From Stichopus chloronotus (Eukaryota; Echinodermata; Holothuroidea; Aspidochirotida; Stichopodidae), in the NCBI GenBank assembly GCA_021234535.1, contig CM037850.1:20448446-20512445 (forward strand): a stretch of DNA of 64,000 bases, written 5' to 3'. Both the position numbers and the translations under genes were made by a program. This document shows, one piece after another, positions 37,501-48,375 of the stretch. The notes below the pieces were generated by a model. The model had not been told where the DNA came from. It did not search any database and saw nothing but the letters and a program-made list of their open reading frames with translations. Numbering within the stretch: position 1 is the stretch's first letter; every line of letters begins with the position of its first letter.

Positions 37501-38660
37501 CATGACTGTACTTTGCAAAATCAATAAATTGTTATTTTATATTTCTTTCAGGTATAGCCGTGGGAGTTGTTTTAGCTGTAATACTGTCTTTTATACTTAT
37601 AGACGTTTCTTTGTTTTTGTAAGTATTATATCATACTATTTCACTGTTGGTTTTAATTGTATAAGGGAAGCAGCCACTTTCACCAATATATTTGCATGAT
37701 TAAACCCCAATGGAAGGCTTTGCTGAAAATTTGTATCTGTTAGTCCAATGATTCATTGTCAATTTTTCGAAATGGTTTGGTTAAAGATCCTGATTTCATT
37801 AAGGACTGTACAGTAAATAGGCACTGTTGTTGATCGTGCTTATGCAACAGCTTCATACAAAAAAAAAATGATATCATTAAATTGCCGGGGGAAGGGGGAT
37901 TTCAATCTTGAGTTCAATATACGGCAGAGAAATGCTTCTCATTCAAGTTAAAGCAGTATGCTCATGTTAAACAGTTAAACGATTAGCCAAAGCAAATGCA
38001 GTTTGTTCTAAAAACGTATAATCACCGTGTTATGGTATGACTACATGTTTCATATGGTTTCAGAAATACCATTGCAATATATCAGAAATATTCTAGGCCG
38101 TTTTTCGATAAATTTGCAGGGATTTTTTTATGGTATTGTACCTGGTTATGATTAACAAAATTAAATAAGACTTTGATACGTAGGTCAGCTATGCTTAGGG
38201 GTAACAAAAAGGTAAGTACCGATACCATATATACAGACATGGTTTTGTTACGTCGGTTTACACTAATACGGGATGACTCAAGTCGCTTATTGTATTTTAT
38301 TTTCCTTGTCAACACAGTTATAGAAGATCTTTAAAACAGAGAGTCAAGAGTAGTCAGAATGACGTTAATAACCGTAATAACGTAGACGCTGTATACGAGA
38401 ATGACACCAGGTCGTATGAGAATGACACTGTGTTGTATGAGAATGGAACAGCGCTATACGAAAATACGTCATCAAGATCCAGCAAACACGTGTACCAAAA
38501 CCAGGTGTTAAGGCCAGCCCATAAGAAGAGAGCCGAGCACCATTATGACTATGCAGAGCCTGTTCAGACACAAAGTAATATGAGACAGAAAGGTAGTAAT
38601 GGAGTCATAAAAATGGCTCCAATTGATCATTCCAGAGGTATGAAGCGATATGTCACTTGA
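34501..38660 (+). CDS. Receptor gene D: signal peptide-stalk x3-TM-YxN tail, no CUB or EGF
   Basis: Six exons join to 828 nt (275 residues plus stop): 34501-34588, 35106-35186, 35361-35462, 36626-36772, 37552-37618 and 38318-38660. Ectodomain: signal peptide, then three Thr/Ser-rich phase 1-1 stalk exons (27, 34 and 49 codons) with sequons NHST, NETI and NSSS. A short TM helix (GIAVGVVLAVILSFILI) is followed by YRR, as in gene B. The tail has Y-x-N at Tyr188, 195, 202, 209 and 221, then HHYDYAEPV and GVIKMAPIDHSR, aligning with gene B. The phase pattern is identical to gene B. CUB and EGF exons are absent between leader and stalk in this assembly, so it is either a short mucin-like receptor or it lost its binding domains. 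No known orthologue recognised. Confidence 0.75.
35106..35186 (+). CDS. Gene D exon 2, stalk segment
   Basis: Phase 1-1, 27 codons, GMPDKTSMTSYQSNHSTTTV, donor gtaaat. The acceptor (ttggaaaag) is weak although a pyrimidine tract lies about 20 bases upstream, so the start is uncertain. Confidence 0.6.
35361..35462 (+). CDS. Gene D exon 3, stalk segment
   Basis: Phase 1-1, 34 codons, acceptor attttacatag, Thr-rich (PTTIPDTTSTVTT), donor gtaaat. Confidence 0.7.
35463..36625. other. Intron of gene D
   Basis: About 1.2 kb. The part from about 35,640 to 36,400 is richer in GC and purine runs than its surroundings and might be an inserted element, but no ends or coding motifs are recognised. Confidence 0.35.
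36626..36772 (+). CDS. Gene D exon 4, stalk segment
   Basis: Phase 1-1, 49 codons, acceptor ctttacacag (as in gene B exon 7), start DSSTKRHFQS, later DSATTV and NSSSAG, donor gtaagt. Confidence 0.72.
37238..37375. repeat. Imperfect inverted repeat in gene D intron
   Basis: gatgtaaacttt and gtgtaatttcaatt on the left are mirrored by aactgaaattacac and aaagtttacacat on the right. A possible small MITE remnant. Confidence 0.4.
37552..37618 (+). CDS. Gene D exon 5, transmembrane helix
   Basis: Acceptor tatttctttcag, then GIAVGVVLAVILSFILIDVS, donor gtaagt, phase 1 in and phase 2 out as in gene B exon 8. The helix is about four residues shorter than in gene B and has an internal Asp near its end. 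Confidence 0.78.
38318..38660 (+). CDS. Gene D exon 6, cytoplasmic tail with five YxN motifs
   Basis: Acceptor tgtcaacacag; YRRSLKQRVK juxtamembrane basic stretch, then VYEN, SYEN, LYEN and LYEN at exact 7-residue spacing, VYQN, HYDYAEP and GVIKM. Stop TGA at 38658-38660. Confidence 0.8.
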
Positions 38661-38689
38661 TGATTAGTCTCACTGTATTTATTAACCCA

Positions 38690-38955
38690 GGTGCCATTTG
38701 CAATTTGGACCCTGTTAGGCCCAATATCTTCGACCATGTGGAGACTATATGTCTTTGCACTCTAGATCTTTGAGGGGCAAACATGAGTCAGCCCAGATAA
38801 GCAATATGACCCATGGGATTTGTCTTGGATCTACGATAGCAATTGTCCCATATGGACACCATATCTATCTCACTTGGGTCATATGGTTATCTGAGCTGTC
38901 CCATATTTGCCCCTTGCTGATCTTGGGTGCACATATGGGCTACATACGGCTCGCC
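38690..38955. repeat. CCCATATGGG-type dispersed repeat after gene D
   Basis: About 265 bases with ttgtcccatatggacacc, ctgtcccatatttgccc, gcacatatgggctaca and tatatgtctttgcactctag. Begins about 30 bases after the gene D stop codon. Confidence 0.5.
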
Positions 38956-41012
38956 TAAAGTGTTCTTATGTTGGAATATTACCTGGGAATACACTAATCC
39001 AAGTTAAAGAAAACAAATTTGTCTCCGCCTTTGAATTGTTAGAGGAGGACTATTGATTTTGTGTTCAAAGTTTCCCATTGCGATGCATTTCTCAAATGAA
39101 TTTGTTCATACCAGGTTCCTTGCTAAAGTTAATTTGAAACGTTCGTGATAGTATCAACAGAGCACCCACATAATATATCCTTATTGTGGGGAAAGTGTCT
39201 TTAATTTTAAATGACTAAACTTCCTTGCATTGTTTTAAAACAATCGTTCACATTTAGAACAGTGCTGTTGCCAGTAACAATTTCTTTGTGGAATTATTCG
39301 CGCGAACTTCTACCTATGCGAAGCAAGCTACTGGTGACTATTTTCCTCATTCAAACCATTAATCATTTACTTTTGAATTGTCACTGCGTTCAGAGTGTTT
39401 GGTGTTTTCTACCAAGTATGTTAATCAAGAAGATATAATGGCAGATCGCTCCTGACTTAGGACGTGGAATTAAGTGGAATCGTCCTTCTTGTTATATAAA
39501 AGTCCTACTATGTAAATCACAAAGATTCTCTGGATTAGATTGAATGGTCAGCAAATTTTGGGATGGCCTATGACACATTAAGAAACATCGACTTTTCATG
39601 ATTCTGTTGTATCTACTATTGAGTGACTTCCGTGTACACTTCGTTCCGCCACCACTGCAAGGCTTTTATGTCACCTCGTGAAAGGGTTTGTACCAGTTTG
39701 GATTTATTTATTTACATCCTCTTTTACGTGTCATCGAGTTCATATGATAAGTCAGACCGACTGTTCACCCGATTAACATGAACCAATGGTTACACCGAAA
39801 GCCATGTTCTTCTGAAATGAATGTAAATTTTGCTCTTGCAGTTCAATGTCAACCTGTTCAATGTCAACCAGCATGTTACATTGTCATATGTTGTACCTGA
39901 GAGCATGCCAGAGCAATACGAATGACAACTTTGTATCACGCCTTAATGTGTTTCTTACATGTTTGTTGCTATATTTTGATGTGGTGATCGTTCTCATTAC
40001 CTGCACACCATTTTTCTAATAAATCTCTACAATCTTCGCTTTGCAAGATATCTTTTCTATTGCTTTGTGGATACGTAATTCTTAAAGCTTATTATAACAA
40101 TGTTAAAAACCAACTATACGCTCATATTTACTATGCTGTATATTCTGTTTTCCCTTCTCAACAGTCTGGGTGCAATTGCGAATAAATTGGTCATTTTTCA
40201 ACAACAAAAAACTTTAAAGTAAGACAAGCATTACGCTGAGTTAGTAATTACCTATAAACGATGATGCCTTTAATATTTGATTGAAAGAATTTTAGATGAT
40301 ATTTGTCAAAGTGAAATGTGAAGGCTTAGTGTGAGATACTTCACTGTTATGTTATGCAGAAGGAAATCTTTCCTGGATTGAAACATGAATCTTTAATCAT
40401 GTCCTATTTTTTTTTTTTGAATTGTTAATATGCAAAGAATGATGGCCATTAAACAGAAAAACGATTACAGGATATCGTCGGAATGAAAAATAGGTTTTGC
40501 ATCTTCAAGAGGCTCTGAGTTGACGTATTTTATTATGTGCTAATTATGAAGGAAACCAATGTATGCTAGAATCAATATTCATGTAACTATTCCTATGCAG
40601 TAACTGAAAACGTGAAACTTGTAGTTGTTTATGGACAGGAATATATGGAGAATACCATACCGTGAAAAGCGTCTGATAACGGGTCTACCCTTCCATATTT
40701 TCCTCAGTCATGTGCCAGATTTGTCTCTTAGTTTGACCCATTTACAATCAACACATGAGTAACAATAAAAAGATGTATCAATATGTGATGATGTTTTTTT
40801 ACGAACCATTATAATGAGGAGGGGGTGGGTATGAACACCACGTGAAGCGTTGTCAAGTTCAACTCTCATTGACTGAGATACGTTCCTGATGGGATAAGAC
40901 CATGGCTAACTGGGTTATCCCATTTACAAAGCTCTCTTGCTTTACCTTTGTATCAATACGTTACACAGTTACTGGTGCGCTGCCAGGAATAAGGCATAAT
41001 TTCTTTTGTTAG
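38956..41012. other. Intergenic after gene D
   Basis: No exon, RNA gene or named repeat recognised. A short direct duplication of ttcaatgtcaacc lies near 39,842-39,868. Confidence 0.45.
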
Positions 41013-41207
41013 GAGATTGGAGCATACTTACCCTAAGTCTAATAGAGGATATGTTAAGTGAATGTCCAGACTTTTCAGTAGAGTGGTCTAATTTGCTCAT
41101 CTCCCGTATTGGGCTATATCAGTATCATGATTTGGTGCGGAGCGACGAAGAAAGATTCGGCCTTAACAACATGCAGATCGCTATAGGTCGCACTTCGGAG
41201 GGTATGG
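41013..41207 (+). CDS. Possible orphan exon, unknown product
   Basis: A 65-codon open stretch between tttcttttgttag and a gtaagc donor, with phase 1 entry and phase 1-compatible codon use. It reads GDWSILTLSLIEDMLSECPD and later VEWSNLLISRIGLYQYHDLV. I do not recognise the domain. Both splice sites look good, but no partner exon is found nearby. Confidence 0.3.
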
Positions 41208-44200
41208 TAAGCTTCATGTACCCAACCTTGAATTCAGTTCAGTGCAGTGTAACTTTACTTCAATCCCATATTCAATTTAATGACAAGAATATAGTGACTA
41301 AAATACAAACAGTAATGTAAAGGAAGAAACATATTGTGAAGAAAGGGAGGTATAAGATTCGATGATGAGATGAGATTGGGGAGTGACAACTGAAGCTCCT
41401 GGGAGCTTATGGAGGTTGACATCCCTTAACATCGGAAAAGACAAGAACAAAAGATACGCAGAACTAAAGGAAAACAAAAACAAACATGTGGGAAAAAAAA
41501 ACAATTAACTTGAAAAACACTGAAAAGAGAAAGGAAAAGAAAATCAAAGGTAGTTTGCAGTGAAATACGATTTTAGCTTTCTTTTAAAACTAAAAACAGG
41601 GCTCATGTCTACAATTTATCAAAAAGGGAGAGAAAGACAGTAGTAATAATTCGAATAGCTTGCTTAGAAGGTATCCATCCATTAAATCGCGTTCACTAGA
41701 TTGGCGGTGGTGTGTTAACCGAAATCAGGTCGACTTGATTAAAACGTTTACGGTTGACCGTTCCATATACTATGAAAAGCTGAGCGCCAAAATCAGTTGG
41801 GGCGGAGCGTTACGAAAAAGTTGTGGCCAAAACACCTCCCAGATCAACCAAAAATGGCATTTCTGACTGAGTCTATTTATTCTGTTTGTTTTACGCAACA
41901 ACGGAGACTTTTACAAATCAAGGTGACGTTTGCAAGTAAATTCCGTTCTGGAGATTGTATATAATTGGAGGCACGAAAACATAAAGTAATGTAAAAGAAA
42001 GATTGCTTAAATTTGAACAGTTGAATTACTGTACTTCTTAATTGCTTACTTTGGTCATAGTGTTCCATGTACATTACAACCTAGCCTTCAAAAGTTAGAC
42101 AATAATGAATCTCTCAGAACATTTTATTCGGCTCTGCCTTTTTGAAGTCTTTACATTAACTCCCTCCCATTCACGCATTGCATTTCTTCCGCACTTCCCC
42201 GAGATTCTTTTCCAAGCTCCAACCATGTGATTGTTTTTCAGGGTAATAGAATTAAGCTATCAAGAACTTACACGTCCGAACATTGAAAAGCATGATAAGC
42301 TATGTAAAAGTTTTATCAACAATGATAATAACTTGCGCTCACCTGCCGTGGACAATGGGACACAAGGGGCCATTCGTGTTCATCCCGTTCACCCCGTTCA
42401 CCCCATGTAAGAAAATAAAAGAAAAAAGAAAAATGAACAATGAATTAAAAAAAAAATTAAAGGAGTTCACCTGGTAACAGGCTTGAAAATAGAGTTGAAA
42501 AGAATTCTTTCCGTGGGCGGGCAGTGGATGGTGTGGGCATTATTCACTTGAGATGGTCTAGACTGATCCTATGGCGCTATGCGTAATCCCCTGGCACCAC
42601 TGAAGTGAAAACTGAATTACAGCTCCCTTGATTGCACAGCGCAATGCGCGGATCAACATATCGGCCCCCATTCATGAAAACTATCCTCCCGAAAAACGGG
42701 TAGTTATACTATATCTACAGTAACAAAGTAACACATACAAAACTCAAACATTTTCCTTAAATACCATACATTCAGAAACAGCATATCTGAAACATAAAAA
42801 AAATAAAAAATACTGCATTAGCTAAAACTTATAAAAAGTGATATGAATGTCAGTTACGAATTAAAATCTATTTATACATCGGCTAGAACTCATTGGTCAA
42901 TATTTATTTCTGAAGGCCACCGACTCAAAATATGACGTCAGTCACGTCGCCAATTGCAAAAGATACACAAGTCTCTCGTGGGCAGTGCTGGTCGATCGGT
43001 GACGCTAACAGAATGTAAATGAAATTATGATGACTTAATGTAGAAAGCCATGGAACACGATTCTCTCAAAGTGATAACGGCGTCACCGTTACCAACGGCG
43101 TTATACAATGAGTTAATAAAGGAGTGATTAACAGTGGTGTATTCATATAAAGAACTACCTCTTTGCCTTTAGTAGGTGATATAACTATCCATGCAATATT
43201 TCGGAATTCTCTATTTCGGGAGACTCTCAATATTTCGGGAGAAACTCCATTTCGGGAGAAACCCTTTTCCCGCCAAGGAGGAGACCTTATATTCATGAGG
43301 CATCGTGAATAAACAAAGCCTTTCATAACAGTCGTTTCGTGTTACGCTTCACATCCACAGACTTGTACACTAAAACAAACAAACATGGCTGTGTGTAATT
43401 TCTGTGGTATTCACGGACGACGTTACTGTTGGTAGTGCTTGAGTTGCATTGGGTAGCAGCAGTATCATGCGGGTATTATGAAGCACCAACTAACAACCAT
43501 TTAAATCTTTTAATCCGCCTAAAAATATGAGAAGATTATTACAATAGGCCTATATGTAACTTGACAGAAATATTCATAAATCTGCTCTTATCATTCTAAT
43601 ACCTTTTGGTTATGTCAATAACGAGTAACTACTTGGAAGTAGGTTTTAAATTCAGCGTGGCACGTACGTAACACTAGGCTTACGGTGAAATATTGAATCG
43701 ATCACGTCAGAAAATTTCTATCAAAATACTATTTATTACCAAATAAAGACATAATAATGTCAAAAATGATAAAAATATTTTATCAAAATTTTGAATGAGA
43801 GTTTTACCGAAGCCTATATTCTGGTCAATGTTTTGGTGCGATCTTAAACCCTTGTAATCAGAAATATTTGCTGAAACTAAAGAAAAATGACTGTGAGTAA
43901 ATTATTTCCTTGGAAATGAAAAATAACATTGCAAATACTTGTTCTTGATGTTGTTTGAAGTAAATATGACGCAGGCGGTACTTGCTTTGAAACTCCTTCG
44001 CATCCACAAAGCCTGACTGTAGTTAATAAGGCATTGATCGATTCAAGGTGCACCTAGTGTTAAGCAGTACCCCTTTTAATGCATAATCCGGTAATAAGGA
44101 ACCTAACATAGTGTTTCTTAAGACCTGCATAGCGTTCCAAATCTTTTGCAACTACCATCGTCCGTAGGTAACGAGTGTGCGTGGCACTGAGTATGTGTTC

Positions 44201-44558
44201 AACAGTTGCTGTTCACACGAATATATATACAGAACTGCGAGAGACGACTGGGTAACGCCTAGCACTAAGGCTCTTCACAATTGTCATATTGCCCTTTTTT
44301 GAGATTTTCGTGAAACGTAAACGATGGAGCAACTTCCATCGCGTGGAAATCCCCTCCCGGTTGAAATGGTGATGGCACTAGTGTAGTTAATGCAAAGGAT
44401 GTTAGCGCAAACAATGGCAATGCAAACTTCGTCAATGGAAACTGAGACTACAATAGCCACTATTCGTTTCAACGCCAACTTCATCAATGGATGCACTCGG
44501 GCAGCGCCCTCCATTAACCCCGATCGTGCATTATCCTGCAGTGAATACACGGTCCTGA
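41208..44558. other. Intergenic
   Basis: AT-rich DNA without recognised exons. It includes an A-rich stretch at 42,410-42,465 and the short tandem at 43,196-43,263. Confidence 0.4.
43196..43263. repeat. Short tandem of atttcgggaga-like units
   Basis: Four or five imperfect copies of a core atttcggga word at 12-20 base spacing. Confidence 0.6.
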
Positions 44559-45175
44559 TTAACCGTTAATTATTACGACTATGCAATATAAATTTTCGGT
44601 GGCAACATTATGTAACATGACTAAAAATGATCAGTCGACAGGTGACAATGTTCAAGAACATTTTCACCCCATGTTCAAGTCATTTTCTGCTTCATATCCC
44701 GTTATGGAGTAGCAGTCCAATTCAAGTTGGGAATAATCCAATAAGTTATGAACACCGAATTGAAAGATGAGTAAACCTTTTTGCATAATGTAATGTTTTA
44801 CAGAGGCGATTTTTTTTTAATTAAATTTGATTGGAGATTTTTAATTGTATGAAATGAAACTCCACACGAATCCACGATCTAGCAGATTTACGACACTTTT
44901 AGAGGTAAATCTCGGTTTCGCTCAGTAAGCTATATACCAGCTGAATACATCAGGATAAAGTCTATGCGTTTGTTGATCTTAAAGGGTACGTGACCATTTC
45001 TACAATTAGCTTGATAGTATTCCTATGTCAATAACAAACGAGATGTAGGGATATTATGCTGTAAACGAGGAATAGTGATCTTACATTGAAAAATGAAGAA
45101 TTAAATCACCACACAGCCTATATGTGACAATTAAGTGTGCTTGTAAATGCAAGAAGTGCAGGATTACAGGAAATA
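44559..45175 (+). repeat. Direct repeat R2, copy 1 (decayed receptor tail end plus 3' flank)
   Basis: Aligns with 47,783-48,375 over about 600 bases (shared atgatcagt, gacaatgttcaagaac, tagaggtaaatctcggtttc, ggataaagtctatgcgttt). It opens with ttattacgactatgcaatat, resembling the YDYA coding segment of the receptor tail, so it is likely the 3' end of a dead family member. Confidence 0.75.
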
Positions 45176-45752
45176 GGGTTCTTCGAGGATTTTATAAAAT
45201 GAATCTCCCAGGTGTGAAACTGACAAACTTTGGTTTCATGATACCGAATGGTGACACCGGATGGTCACAAAGAAACTACTCAGTTATGGATATCAATTTG
45301 TTAATATCAAGGCAGTAGCTAGGTTCACGTTTTTTAGGAAGGAGAGAAAAAGATAAAAAAAATTCCGATATGAAATTTAAATACTTAGAGGTATTTTTTT
45401 TCTTCAAATTCTATATTGACTTCCACTACAAAGTCTATCACACTCCTCCACATTTGAGTATGAGAGCAGAAACCAGTCTAATTGGTCTTACGGACTAATA
45501 CTCTCTCATATTACTAGATTTAAAAGTACGCCAATTCTACTAATGAAAAGTACTTGCTATACGTTTCCATAAACAGATATGAAATTATTCTCGGACTTAG
45601 CATATCTTAATTACCAGGCACAAGGTTCACCATTCTCAAAGTAACAAATAATGTTTGTATCTATTGTCTCGAATGTCAGTCTACGGTGAACTCAGAGCAT
45701 CTGTTGTTTCCATTCCATTGTACATCCATTTCTTTGTTTGCCTTTCCTTTTA

Positions 45753-47850
45753 TTGCTGAACTGCATCGATTTTCAGGTGAGATTATTTCTGACGGATACC
45801 GGGATCAATGATTGTAGCCTGAACAATAATAGTTAATGACTGATTCCGAATACATCTACAGTTCCTAGATTTTTTTTTAGTTGAATTAGAGAGGAGAATG
45901 CAAGTTTGATTGTTAAGGTAAGTTTTGATCAATTACTCTTATGATGTACAACAACATGGTGTTTTAACAAACCGTCACCAGTACGTCACTTGGTAGAAGT
46001 TGAAAGTCGTTGACAAAAGCAAGCTTTATTTCAAACAGGGTTATTTAGTCTAAGAGGAAATGATTCTTTTTCAGCAGACAATTAATGGATTTTCTGGAAT
46101 TCGGAATGCATTATCTGACAGTATTGCATTAAAATTACAAAGCATTACAAATCGTCAAAGAATTCCTGAATGAGAAAAACTGACTTCATCTTTCTGACCT
46201 AAATATTTCCCTGCTTACATTAGCATAGGTAATGGTGCTATACATATAGATAGTTTGTTTGCATTTTGCCCTTCCAGATCGGGTTTACTGATATTTGTCC
46301 CACAAATAATCTGCCAAATGGCAAATTTATTCACCACTTGAAACTGTCCCAGTAGACAACAAAAAAAGTTAATGTTTTATTTTTCTTTATGTAGACGTTC
46401 CATGGAGAATTGGTGTTATACGAGCATGAGCTTTTTTTTACCCTCCCTAGCTGGTTAATGGAATGTTGTTCACATAAAACTCATCAAATTTTACCTGAAC
46501 TTTGCACTCTGGAACGTGCGATGTAATACGGGCCACAGCAACATGAATATCTTTTCTATGTTATAAACTGGACTGTCTTATATAATAGAAACATTGCAAT
46601 ACTTTAAGAGATGTGACATAAGTTTCCACAATATTTTAACTTAAATCTGCTATACTACACACAATCTAAATTTTCACCAGTGTAAAATTCAAGGTGAAAT
46701 GAGGCCTTCAATTTCAAGGAATGCAAAGAGTTCTTGCAACAATTTCTCTTTCATGGCATTTTATTAACCTTGGGACAAACTGGAAACAATTCTTGATCAG
46801 AGACTGAAGTCTTTCTTCAAACAGCGATATCTTGAGACAGGAAAAGGGTTTGGGATTTGAAATGCCTGCAATGGAACATGATTCTCTTTCTTCTAAGAAA
46901 CGCTTTAAATGTTTGAATATGTTTTTTTTTACATATTGACAAGGATTCCCAGAAGGAAAGATAAGTCTTCCCGAGGAGCAATCTTTGTGTTTCATCTCCG
47001 CTTTATATCCTGTCTCGCCTGCGAGTACATTTGTGGGAAAAAAAGACATTGAATCACCTGTAAAGCATTCTTCTCTGTACTTCTTTACGCCGAAAGTCGA
47101 CGAACTTTTATTTTGACCATTCCATATATATTGTACTTTTGTTATTTCTTTCAGGCATCTAATTGACTTCGAGATTGTTGTGGTTCCAATGTTGTGTTTC
47201 TTTAGGTATTTTCTTTACTTGTATTTGGTATACATTTGTTCTAGTGTAAGCAGAAGCCCGACTCCGGATTAAATTTACCAGATTTTTTTTTTTTTTTCTT
47301 AATAAATGAATATCAAGGACACATGCCGAATTTCCGAGGATTTACCGAATTTCGGAGGAAAAACTTTCAAATACTGATGTGGACGTATGTTGCAGCTACA
47401 GATCCCAGCTGCTTTAGGCAGACCGCTACGAACGCAATAAATTTAGGTATACAGTAAAATAGTTACGTATCCAAACAAAACTCACGAACTTCAATCGCGC
47501 TATACCTTACTTTCGAATCACATGCAGTTTCAAGGGAGCTTTACAACACAGATGGTCCAGATGACCACCTAGGTAAACATAACAAAGATGACGTAACACA
47601 TGGGCATGCAAACACTGACGTCATATGAAAATGAAACAACAGTCCATGGATGGTAGCACGAGAATGAAATTATAAGTCAAAGGTCGATGACTTACATCAT
47701 CAAGATCGGTTAACATGTAAATCACGTGAATCAAAACCAGTACTGTTGTTTAATCAATTTACAAACATCGCAGCTGGAGTTGATTGGCTGTTATTACGAC
47801 TTTGCAATATAAACTTTCAGTGACATCATTATGAAACATCACTGAAAATG
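45753..47850 (+). pseudogene. Decayed receptor-family member E (CUB1, TM and tail exon remnants)
   Basis: Three pieces in order match functional paralogues. 45753-45917 resembles gene B exon 2 (ggtgagattatttctgacgg, ccgaatacatctacagttc) with stops and a lost acceptor AG but a kept donor. 47155-47225 resembles the TM exon after ttatttctttcag, with a stop. About 47,570-47,850 resembles the tail exon (tcatatgaaaatgaaacaac; catcaagatcggttaacatg aligning with the gene D tail). No CUB2 or EGF remnants are visible between them. Confidence 0.65.
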
Positions 47851-48375
47851 ATCAGTCTACAGGTGACAATGTTCAAGAACGATAAGTCATTTTCTACTTC
47901 ATATAGTCCAATTCAAGTTGGGGATAATCCTATTAGTTATGAACACCGAACTGGAAGGAGTAAGCTTTTTGTATAATGTAATTTATAATAGAGGCATTTT
48001 TTTCTATTGAATTTGATTGAAGAAGACTTTTAATTGTATTAAAATAAACCCCACACGAGTCCACTATCTGGCAGAGTTACACGGCACTTTTAGAGGTAAA
48101 TCTCGGTTTCGCTTGGTGAGCTATACCAGCTAAACACATCAGGATAAAGTCTATGCGTTTGTTGATCTTATAAAGGGTACGTGACCATTTCTACAATTAG
48201 CTTGATAGTATTCCTATGTCAATGACAAACTAGATGTAGAGATATAATGCTGTAAACGAGGAACCGTGATCTTTCATGGAATAATGAAGTACTAAATCAC
48301 CACATAGCCTATAGACCTATATGGCATGCAGTTAAGTGTGCTATTAAATTCAAGAAGTGCAGGATTATAGAATTA
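47783..48375 (+). repeat. Direct repeat R2, copy 2
   Basis: Second copy of 44,559-45,175. Here it is joined to the decayed tail exon of pseudogene E, which shows the repeat derives from the tail end and 3' flank of that gene. Confidence 0.75.

Noticed and set aside
40140..40200. ttctgttttcccttctcaacag resembling the acceptor of the receptor tail exons
   Set aside because: The sequence after it does not resemble a tail exon in any frame.
46714..47049. 111-codon minus-strand frame within pseudogene E
   Set aside because: Longest free frame there, but no start context, partner or recognisable motif; likely chance.
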